A stretch of DNA of 64,000 nt from Gadus chalcogrammus (Eukaryota; Chordata; Actinopteri; Gadiformes; Gadidae). The notes beneath the pieces are model-generated. The model made no database searches. It was not told the origin of the DNA and was given only the letters and a program-made list of their open reading frames with translations. Made by a program: the position numbers and the translations under genes. Positions within the stretch are counted from its first letter, which is position 1, and each line of letters opens with the position of its first letter. The stretch lies in assembly GCF_026213295.1 (NCBI RefSeq), contig NC_079426.1, positions 20,133,817 to 20,197,816 on the forward strand, given 5' to 3'. Of the stretch, positions 55,109 through 64,000 are shown in pieces.

Positions 55109-58100
55109 TTAATCCAAACCAGTTTGCTCCTGGTTTGGAGCCGGCTGGCTTTTTTTCCTCCCTCCCTCCCTATCCCCAGCCCAGTAAAACCATTGCTTAA
55201 TGGCATCCGCAATCTGCACATCCGTTGCGGTTGAGCAGGATGGATTGCGCCTCACTGCATCTGAAATTGAAGACATACACAAAGAATGTTTGTGTTCGTG
55301 ATTTTAACAGATATAACTGGATTTAAACAGCAATACTGTAATGCATGCTATAATCTTCATCCCTACGCAAAGTTCCAACTGTAAGCATTGCCAATAGATC
55401 TCATCAGGTGGGAGATAGGTGCATGCTCTGAGGCTGTGGCTAACCCTGTGTGTTGTCTCCTAGAAACATTTCAAAAGTGCTTTGAGCTCAGTTCAGACTG
55501 ATGGTTTCAGCCTGATAGAATCCGCATAGAGTTATCAGAGACTAGAACAGGATGTTTGTGATGAACAGTTAAAATGCTTACCCATCACTACTGCCTTCAG
55601 GTGTAGATTTTCAAATGAAATCTTTCCATTCATCCCCCGCCATGAGATTTTCTTGGCAAGGTCATTTTTGATGGCCTGTTTCAGAATGCGCCACACTGTA
55701 TCTTTGGCATCAGCTCCCCCTGCCAATCCAAAAGTGATAACCTATAAAAAATAAAAAACAAGAACCAGTAGCATTATTTATCCAAAAGAAAAGTAGCCTA
55801 CCATTATTTGAATAAATCATTCAGCATTACCCTTAATTATACCACGGTCTGGGGGAATACTAGATTCTGATTTGCTGCAGGGTGTGCATTAACTCCTGAT
55901 ATACGGACACCTGCTAAGTAGTTCCGTCAAATTGTCTGTTCACAGTTCTCAATTAATGCGCTAGCAGGCGTATCGTATCAGCCTGTCTCTAAAACGAGAG
56001 CTAAAACGAATTGTGAAAAATGAAGTAAACTGTAATCAGACAACACGTTTATATGCTTTAGACCCTAGAGCAGGGGTCGGCAAATAGGGGCCCGCGGGCC
56101 AATTTTGGCCCGCCATCTATTCTGTCTGGCCCACGAGATGACGTTAATTTGATGTAAAAAAAATAAATAATATTTAATTAATTAATTAGCCTAATTTTCA
56201 TAATTTTCATAATTTTTCATAATTTTCAACCCCATATTTTAAAAAGAAAAAAAAAGGCATACAGCAATCCCATCAATTTCGAAACATTTATTGAGGTATA
56301 GATGATAGTCCTAAAGTGACCAAACAACAGGTGGAACATCTGTGCAGTTATCCATGACGCACAGGTCGGAACGGTATTGGCACGCGAGTGCGCGTAATCT
56401 TGTGCAAAAAAAAAAAAGAAGGTGTCCTGTCTCCCTCCTCCAGTGGGCAAGGTAAAAAATAGTCTACGTTTCGTTAAATTAACAACATAACAAGGTCTGC
56501 TCAAATGTGAAATGGCCCAATTAAAATAAAACTTAAAGAAAGTGAAAGATGAATGCACATTGTCCGCGTGGGAGAAGGATCTGCACTGCTCCTGAATAAA
56601 GACAGAAAAAAGGGAATTTACAATTTAAATAAGATCAAACAATATAACTGGGCATTTTTTTTAGGCCTACTATTTAAAAAGGCCGGTAGGCTACTCACTT
56701 AATGGGAAAAGTGGCTCCTCCCTTCGGTCACAATTTTGTGGATGTCGGGCGACAGGGATGTCACCTTTATCCTCAAGCAGTTCTCCAAGCTTGCATTGGT
56801 CAGATGGTTCCTCTCGCGTGTCTTGATTGCATTCATTGACGAAAAGCTTGACTCACACGTGTAGGTAGATGGAAACATCGTCAGCACATAAAGGGCAAGT
56901 TTCTTGATACCCATGTACTCTTCTGAGCATCCGATCCAGAAATCCTCCACGGAATGCGCACTAAACGCATCACGGACGAGGGAGCTTGACTGGAAATCGA
57001 TGAGCTCCAACTGAAGCGTTGCCTCATCCAACGAGCTCATGGTTGTTTTGGCCAGTGAGGAGAATTCCTCGCTTCCCGTGGACAATGGGTCGCGGACAAA
57101 GCCAACAATTTCCCTTGGGACACAGTAGTCTCGGAACCGCGACTGAAAGTTGTCCCGTAGCTTGTCAAGGAATTCAGTCATAATTCCTGTCACTCGCCCC
57201 CCTCCCTGTGATTTTAATGTTGCAAAGTGCAAGAGCCTTCCACTTGCTAGATCAGACTGGAACAACTCCAGCTTCCTTGTAAACGAATCCATCTTCTCGA
57301 TCAGGTCCACAATGGTTTTCCCTCTCCCTTGTAGTTGCAGGTTCAGCTGGTTAAGATGGCCAAAAACGCGATGTTTGAGATGGACATTTCACCTTCTAGA
57401 AAGGCCAGGTGATCGTCTGAAGCACGCATCTTGCTCATTCGCAGGAAGATTTTCACTTGATCTAGTAGCGCACAGAAGCGCTCCAGTGCCTTTCCTTTAC
57501 TTAACCAGCGCACGTCATTGTGAAGTAGCAGATCTTCGTAGCAGGCCTCTGACTCAGCAACAAGTTGGCGAAAAAGACGGTGCTGTGTGCTTGATGCACC
57601 CCGGACAAAATTAATGACTCTCATCACTTTATCCATGACACTCTTCAGCTCGCCACTGAGTCTGGCGCACAGGACACTCTGGTGAATTAGGCAATGTAGT
57701 GCGTGCATTTGTGGTGCTATCTCCTTCAATCGGGCCACCAGACCTCTGTGGCAACCAACCATGGCAGTTGCACCGTCTGTCACGATGAGGTTTATTTTCT
57801 CAAATGGTAGTGCATGTTGTTTAATCAATTCCTCCACTTTGGCAAACATAACATCCCCAGTGGTGTTCCCTTCTAATGGAATTAGAGCCAACAACTCCTC
57901 CCTGAACTCCTTCCCATCAAAATACCGCACGTATATGCACATCTGACTGATATCAGTGTTGTCTGTACTCTCGTCAATGGCAACGGAAAAGTAGTTGGCC
58001 TGACTCAGGCCACTCATAATTGATCCGCGCACATCGTCAGATGGGCTCTCTATGCGTCGGGAAGCTGACCTCGCTGAGAGCGGCATTTGTTTCACTGAGG

Positions 58101-59412
58101 CAATCACTCCATCCATTGACTTATCTGTAGCCAGCTCCTCCATAACCCTCTGCTGCTCGGTGAATGACCTGACAAGTATTTTGTTGCTGTGTGCATATCC
58201 AGCCTCCAATGCTTTAATTTTATTCGTTCGCACCTCTGTCCCAGGAGGATACGCGTTTTTGAACTGGCCATGTTTTGTCTCATGGTGTCTTCTGATGTTA
58301 TATTCTTTGCAAACGGCAACAGCCTCGCAATGTTCAGCTAATCATTTTTACGCGTCATCTAAAATAATATTTGCATACGGCAGGTTGCTAGGCAAGCGCC
58401 TGTTTCATGAGAGACGACACGAGATGCAGCAGGCGGCATAAAAACAGCGAACATAAGCAAATAAACGTTTTAATGGAATTCAATTAAATGCGTTTTAAAA
58501 GTTAGATGATGTTTATTTTATTTTAATATAATAAAATAAATAATAATTTAAATAGTAACCCCCCCCCCCCAACAAAAAAGCTATGGCCCGCGATGCCATT
58601 GTAAAAAAATTGGCCCGCGTCCAAACGTAATTGTCGACCCCTGCCCTAGAGTATCTGTGGTATAAAGGCTGGGGAGAATTTCGGGTTATAAATATGTACA
58701 ATGCATTACGTTAGCTCTCTGGCTTATAGCTGAGCGGACTAGAATACCTCCCGTTGCCAAGTCGTAGCTAAGGTCTGTCCTATTTAGTGGAGGAGTGAAC
58801 AACGTTTCCGTTGCATAAGAACCTTACGGGAGGGTAATGGTTGTTCCAGGTATTAGTCAACCCCTCAGGCGTTACCAGGGAAACAAAGTTATGGCTTGTG
58901 AAAAACTTTATATTTGGATTGCAAAACGCATGAAAATATAAATGAATGGTCTTAATTTGCGCAACCGTACCAAGAACACATTCGACGAGACAATAGATTC
59001 ACAAGATTCTTATAGGGAACGTTTTCATTGTGGGAAGGGAGTGGGAGTGACCTTAGGCCAAGTAAATTTGTAATACAATGGGTGGATATTGGACATGTCT
59101 GCAGGTCTGTAAGACATGGCTGTAAGCAGTTTACACAACAAAGAAGTCAGTAGATTTCAATACCAGACTGGCTGGCTCCAGTGGAGGAAGGGATGTGATT
59201 TAAGATTACAGGGAGAATGAATGCAGTTCCTTCTAATGTAATAATTATATAAACAAGGTTAATATCATTTGTATGTGATGTATATTTATAGTTATGATTG
59301 ATATTTCCACGACACCGATAATGGACACCTCGGCGGGCATTATCCCTTATTTGTTTTCCCACTGACGGAAAGCAATGTGTAGTGCGTGAGGCGGATTGGG
59401 ACCCTTTTTCAG

Positions 59413-59458
<46 letters not shown>

Positions 59459-61051
59459 TGTGTGAACGAGAATGTCAGGGAGAAAGAGTGCTATGAGGAG
59501 ATGAATGAACGGAACGATATTTATCTTTAAAAATCGCAAAAAAAAAGAAGCAGAATCCATTTGGTGCTCAGTGTTGATTCTGTGGCGCAGTGCCACACAT
59601 TGTTCTATGTATGGGAAACAAAGGAAATCAAAAGCAGCTCACCAATTCCTGAGGAAGGTCCCGCTGGCTTGCCAGGTCGCCCTCCAGGGCCTCCAGAGCC
59701 TGTTTATCCACTAGTGGAAAATAGGCAGTATGCCTGGAGGTGGTGGACATCCTCTGACCTCCCTGGGTGTTTCTGCGGAGTTCTTGGATCATGCGTATCA
59801 TGGTCTTTTGCTGGTCCATCAGGATTTGTTGGTTAACCAACAGGTCACGCAGAAGAGCTGAAAAAGAAAAAAATAAACATTTAGTAGGCCTATAAAAAGG
59901 CAGTTTTAAATCCTCAACGCATGTATTTTTGTGTGTATTTATCTATTCTATTCCAAGGATAAATATATATATAGTGAATATATCACTCATATATCGAGTG
60001 AAGGCTGGAGGAGTGTAACACATTAATTCTTACTTCCACACATTTGATCACAGCCTCCCTTCTGAGTCCCTGTCCCTGGACTGACAGACTGGCCCTGATA
60101 AGGTGTCCCTACCATCTCCTTTTCTGACCCTGTCTCTGCCATGTCACCTCCACCATAACTCGTGCCAATTGCTTGGCGAAGGGTTGACCCCAGGGTCATT
60201 AAGTGCTGGAGCCGGGCGTAAAAATATATTGTTATCATGAATTGTTATTATTTCAACTTTCAACTTAATGTTCAATTATGATTGCCTAGTTTATTAGTGA
60301 ACAACAATTTACTTATTTTATCATCTATCATCTCCACTAAAAAAGCAAAATTAAATTACTTCTGCAATTCTACTACCTGAAAACCCTGAGGCTCCTCATT
60401 GGTCACAGGGACCTCATAACACCTACTTTGCGTGGGCTGCGCAATTATGAAGCGCCTGATGTTGGACGGTCCAGAGATAGCAGGGGCCTTAGGGAGGATT
60501 TGGAAGGCCTGTTTCTTTGGAGGACTGCAGGGGTCTTGTCTTTCAAAGTCCATTCGAACGTGTCTACTTGGCCTTTATTAGAGACAGACAAAACAAAAGA
60601 CAAATACATGACTTCATAAAGAGACTGGCTTTGCATAAATATGTTGGAACAAAAGGCACTTAAAGCATAAAAGTCATACTTGATTTTTCTTTTGGGTCTC
60701 CGGTCTGTTGTTGGGTCTTCGGCCTCTGATGCCAAATCAGTCTGGTTTTGAGCCAGTGGCAGCTTCTGGCGACACTCCAGATAGTTATCTGTTGAACAGA
60801 ACTCGAATTTAGGATTGTATTTATTGATATCATGACTTATTTAATTATTTAAGGATACATACCTGAAGAAAAAAAAAAACCTGGCATTGTCGAATAGAGG
60901 CCAGGTATCCTGGGGCTCTTCCAGCTGCCTTATGGCCCGATTGACTCCCTCAGCCTTTTGGGGGGGGCCACCTGCATGCCCCACTATTGTACCATTGCGT
61001 TGGCACAACCTCCACCTCCTCAGAATTGTCAAAGCAGAGAACGGAAAACAT
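55109..61051 (-). CDS. DUF4806-type protein, seven exons, nearly intact
   Basis: Minus-strand exons: A 61051-60863, B 60788-60680, C 60572-60377, D 60205-60034, E 59857-59643, F 55741-55582, G 55260-55109. All have GT/AG borders, and phases agree from B to G. Exon A encodes an N-terminal module (FDNSEEVEVVPTQWYNSGAC then WPP). C and D are linker (SPPKKQAFQILPKAPAISG). E begins the DUF4806 domain (FPLVDKQALEALEGDL). F has the core (GGADAKDTVWRILKQAIKND, KKISWRGMNGKISF). G ends it (AVRRNPSCSTATDVQIADAI) and closes with stop at 55109. About 396 residues are expected. Exon A has runs of 8 C and 11 T, each one base too long for the frame. The E-F intron holds a hAT. Function unknown; the family is often transposon-linked. 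Confidence 0.7.
56071..58643 (-). mobile_element. hAT transposon, 2573 bp, 8-bp TSD CCCTAGAG, in the DUF4806 intron
   Basis: CCCTAGAG occurs exactly at 56063-56070 and 58644-58651. The ends are CAGGGGTCGGCAAATAGGGG and, at the other side, GTCGACCCCTG; both have GGCCCGC blocks nearby. It carries one minus-strand transposase. It resembles the hAT at 1702-4488 in its termini and protein. Because it lies wholly within an intron, the host gene may remain spliceable. Confidence 0.93.
56699..58330 (-). pseudogene. hAT transposase, FAM200/GTF2IRD2-like, one main frameshift
   Basis: The first long frame (58233-57343) has NKIKALEAGYAHSNKILVRS, FSVAIDESTDNTDISQMCIY, LIVTDGATAMVG, ALHCLIHQSVLCARLSG, LLHNDVRWLSKGKALERF. 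The second (57310-56699) has TRKLELFQSDLASGRLLHF, LTMFPSTYTCESSFSSMNAI and ends GRSHFSH. They are joined through HLNQLNLQLQGRGK in a shifted frame at a T-run near 57358. Upstream of 58233 the frame continues as EYNIRRHHETKHGQFKN, but the first zinc ligands and a start codon are missing. Probably inactive. Confidence 0.8.
59416..59462. repeat. (GT)n microsatellite
   Basis: About 20 GT units followed by GCGCGTGTG, in the E-F intron of the DUF4806-type gene. Confidence 0.95.
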
Positions 61052-61907
61052 AGTAGCTGGTCTTCTGCATGAGAACAAAAATCACACTCTGTTAACCAGT
61101 TTAACCCTACTGCCTTGCTTGCCTAACCTACACAAATTTAACAACATAACTATTCCAAAATAACTGAACATATTGACAAATCAATAGCTAGAAGCAAATT
61201 GTGCCAACGGATTTGCAAGTCTAAAGGCGGGGGTTATCTGTGATACACATTGGCCGCGTTTACATAGCACATCTGATCCGCATAGATTTCTATGCGGAAT
61301 AGATCTGTTCCTAAAATGTGATCCAAATGTACTGTATACCATCGGTGTGTTCGAAACCGCATACTTGCTTACTGCTTACTACCTACTAAATATTTGGCTT
61401 ACTTCTCGAATCCTTAAATAATGATTGAGTAATCCATTTGAGTAATCGACGTTCAGAAGACCGTCCTTACTTAACCACCTCAGATGACGTGAATCAAATG
61501 ACGTGTCAATAACCTACCGGCCGGGCGCCGTTAATAAATATTATAAATAAATATATAAACGTCACATTTAACGTCACAGTAGGCCTACACCTTCAACCTA
61601 AGGATTTGCGGTGATATGTTAAAACAATTATTAAACAATTATTAAAAAAATGATTAATTATTTTATATTATTCTTGTCTATTGTCTGATTTTCCCGCGTT
61701 TCCTCTTTGTCCTAATGCTAGATTGCCAGTTAATACAGAATATATACCTACCTGCATACCTAGCCTACAGATAAATAGACCGATAGATAGATTTAGTTAG
61801 ATTAGACAGACAGCCTTTTATATTTCCATTTTTGATTTAGATTTTATATATTTTCCAATCATTTTGATAGATTTGTTATTTTATTGTTTTATCATCGCGT
61901 TCGTAAA
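61052..61907. promoter_or_regulatory. intergenic region between divergent DUF4806-type gene and transposase
   Basis: 856 bases between the two start codons must hold both promoters. An A/T-rich stretch is near 61540-61900, and a GTGTTCGAAACCGCATACTTG block (61345-61400) resembles the terminal sequence at 17590, perhaps a transposase-binding or remnant end. No TATA box can be assigned with confidence. Confidence 0.3.
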
Positions 61908-63544
61908 ATGTACCTGACCAGCCGTAGGAGAGCTGCAGCAGCACGGAGACGAAGGAGGGAGTCAGCTCGCCGTCGATACATGGTTGCCGTGTACGGACAT
62001 TTATGTTGTAGCACTGAAGTAAGTACCCTATTTGTTAGGTAAACTGTATCAAAGTGCTGTCAACAATTGATAAGAGTATGGCAATCCTAGATTACTATCT
62101 ATTTGAGCGTCTAGAACACCGCTTCATTTTCTCCTCACAGACTAATGAGAAGCCTACAGTAGTGATAAGAATAAATAGTCATTGTTAATGTAATACTGAT
62201 CAATACACTTGATATGAATACTATTCATAATATGGCAGAAACCATAGGCAGAAGCATTTACAGGCTATAAGACAGTAGGAATACATTTAAATAAATAATC
62301 GAATGGCCTACATAAATAGTAAGAATAAATAGATATGAATAAATCATTATTAACGCAGTACACAAATAATTTGATGTGATTAAATACTTTAATATATAAG
62401 AACATACATTTAAATAAACAATGAACAAATAAATAAATAAATACATGATTGGAATAAATAATGATATTGAATGTATAATTATAATTTACAGGTTGGTGCA
62501 AGAGGGCCATATTCCAGGCTGAACATTCATGTTCACCTGGTGCGCCTTTACTTTGAAGACGGTGACCTAAGGAAGGACTTCCGCCTTTCGCGGCCTACGC
62601 TGGATAGCCTGGTCCACCGTCTCCAGGAGCCGGTCGACCACGGGTGGGGGAAGGCCTTTGAGGTGCTGGTGTTCCTGTTCTGGCTGGCGTGTGGAACGTC
62701 CTATCGAGTGGTGTCGGAGGCCTTCGACATTCCCCGCACGACATGCCACGATTTGGTCCACAGGGTGAGCAAAGGCATCCAGCAAATTTTCAGGCAGCAG
62801 ATCCACTTTCCGAGCAGGGATGAGCTGCCAGAAATTGGGGCTGGGTTCCAGCAGCTGGCAGGATCCCCGGCTTTTGGCAATGTGGCAGGGGCCATTGATG
62901 GATGCCACGTTCGCATTGTGCCCCCTGGAGCCTTTGCTGCAGATTACTTCAACCGAAAGCTGTTCCACTCCATACAGTTTCAGGCCATCTGCGACCATGA
63001 AGGTCGCTTTTTGGACGTGCACGTGGGCTTCCCTGGCTCGGTGCACGACGCCAGGGTCCTGAAGAGCAGCCCTTTCTACGTGCACCAGCTTTACCCCCCT
63101 CCAGGTTGGTGCCTCCTTGGCGACGGAGGGTATCCTTGCCTGGCTCAGCCGATCCGTCTGCTGACCCCCTACCGGGAGCCTGTCCGCAACGCTGTCCAGG
63201 GCCGCTATAATGCGAAGATGTCGAGGGCAAGGTGTGTGGTGGAGAGGGCCTTTGGGGTGCTGAAGACCAGGTGGCGCTCCATCTTTTTAAAGGCCCTTGA
63301 GGTGAAGGTGGAGTTTGTGTCAGAGGTGATCATCGACTGCCTCTTCCTACACAACCTGTGCATCGGCACTGGGGACATCCTGGAGCCTGAGGAGGAGGAC
63401 GACAACGGAGATGGGGATGAGGTTGCCCAAGAGTGCCAGCAGCAGTCGGGGGACACTCTTCGGGACAGACTCGCAGCTGCAGTGTCTGCTGCTCCTGCTC
63501 CTGAGCTCAGGATTCCTGTTCTTCTGGAACATGATTATTGTTGA
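61908..63544 (+). CDS. PIF/Harbinger (HARBI1-like, DDE_4) transposase, two exons, intact triad
   Basis: Exon 1 (61908-62018) encodes a basic leader (SRRRAAAARRRRRESARRRY) and YGHL, with a GTAAGT donor. Exon 2 (62492-63544) follows ATAATTTACAG. Together they give 387 open residues. Features: LVRLYFEDGDLRKDFRLSRP, FDIPRTTCHDLVHRV (helix-turn-helix-like), D173 in GAIDGCHVRI, FHSIQFQAICDHEGRFLD, D223 in GFPGSVHDARVL, LGDGGYPCL, E288 in CVVERAFGVLKTRWRSIF. This is the full DDE_4 set. The tail is acidic (EPEEEDDNGDGDE). It lies head-to-head with the DUF4806-type gene, 856 bases between start codons. Confidence 0.85.
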
Positions 63545-63676
63545 TTTTGTTGATTATCTTGTAAAAATAAAAAACATAAAAAAAATATGTTAATAGTTAT
63601 AGCACACAAATGTAAATAGATATAAATGATAACAAATAAATGTACATAGTTATATTGTTTATTTTTTTTTACTTAA

Positions 63677-64000
63677 AGGACAATTCCGGTATTTTGAACA
63701 TTGAGCCCCCTTTCTGGTTTGTTTATGATGAAATAGAGTGGGTGACACCGAAATTTTAACTATTAGTCCTTTCTCGGGTATTTGGCTCATTTTGAATCGC
63801 TCCTGCCTACTTCACAATGGTTGTCTGTGCATACACAAACCTGTCATCCCAGCAACCCTAAACGTTCGTTTTCGAAAATGTGCAAGTAACTGAGTGGTTA
63901 GTGGCATTTGTGAAGTTTAAAAAAAAAATATCGGCGCAATATATGGTTTATATCCGTGTTAGTTGCTAATTGGAACTATTTTTTCAAATACCTCACAACC
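63677..64000 (+). mobile_element. left end of a TTAA-type (Kolobok-like) element, runs off the window
   Basis: TTAA (63673-63676) is followed by AGGACAATTCCGGTATTTTG and GAGCCCCCTTTCTGG. It resembles the Kolobok end at 37603 (AGGGGTAGTTCGGAATTTTG) in position-by-position pattern. The other end is beyond the window. Confidence 0.5.

Noticed and set aside
54776..55221. Minus-strand ORFs with GQLGIT-type repeats
   Set aside because: Product of the CTGACCCAAAGTGATCCC minisatellite; the true coding part here is the last DUF4806 exon only.

Overview
This looks like a stretch of a ray-finned (teleost) fish nuclear genome. Evidence: spliced genes with GT/AG introns and AATAAA signals, long CA/GT microsatellites, and a dense mix of hAT, PIF/Harbinger, Kolobok, P, L1 and LTR repeats whose proteins are of the kinds common in fish assemblies. 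No bacterial signals, tRNA/rRNA genes or CRISPR arrays were seen. The organism call is inference; no marker gene was found. Coordinates of exons and element ends come from reading splice sites, terminal inverted repeats (TIRs) and target-site duplications (TSDs) by eye.

Layout. 1-8.7 kb: two scraps of what may be one host-type gene (a Ulp1/SENP-like C48 peptidase exon at the left edge and a PHD-finger terminal exon at 8.55 kb), separated by an apparently intact hAT transposon (1702-4488), a Mutator-like 10-bp-TSD element (4596-5800) and a decayed hAT (6214-7756). 9-23 kb: a PIF/Harbinger remnant with an open MADF-BESS gene, an unclassified transposon ORF, an L1 ORF1 pseudogene, pieces of a TGTTACG LTR family, a TSD-bounded element built of ATGTTCCCC repeats, and a second decayed PIF/Harbinger. 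23.7-29.7 kb: a 6-kb fold-back element with about 1-kb inverted arms, one arm carrying a solo LTR and a non-autonomous hAT. 29.7-36.2 kb: a KIAA1586-like hAT pseudogene and a P-element (THAP9-like) pseudogene. 36.3-46 kb: three transposons nested inside one another (hAT > hAT > Kolobok), the innermost with a THAP transposase and an antisense P2X7-C-terminal-like zinc protein. 46-53 kb: a degenerate MULE-like gene, then a solo LTR invaded by a two-gene PIF/Harbinger and a small TTA-TSD MITE. 53-64 kb: satellites, then a seven-exon DUF4806-type gene (interrupted in an intron by a TSD-bounded hAT) head-to-head with an open PIF/Harbinger transposase; a further TTAA-type end starts at 63677.

How the genes work together. 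Four PIF/Harbinger-type transposase loci are present, each beside a different putative DNA-binding or accessory partner: MADF-BESS (9 kb), MADF (20 kb), Myb/SANT-like (51 kb) and DUF4806 (55-61 kb). In this superfamily the transposase cuts and joins and the partner helps it bind and enter the nucleus. The DUF4806 pairing is the most interesting possibility here, although the element ends that would prove it were not located. Most other ORFs are broken transposases.
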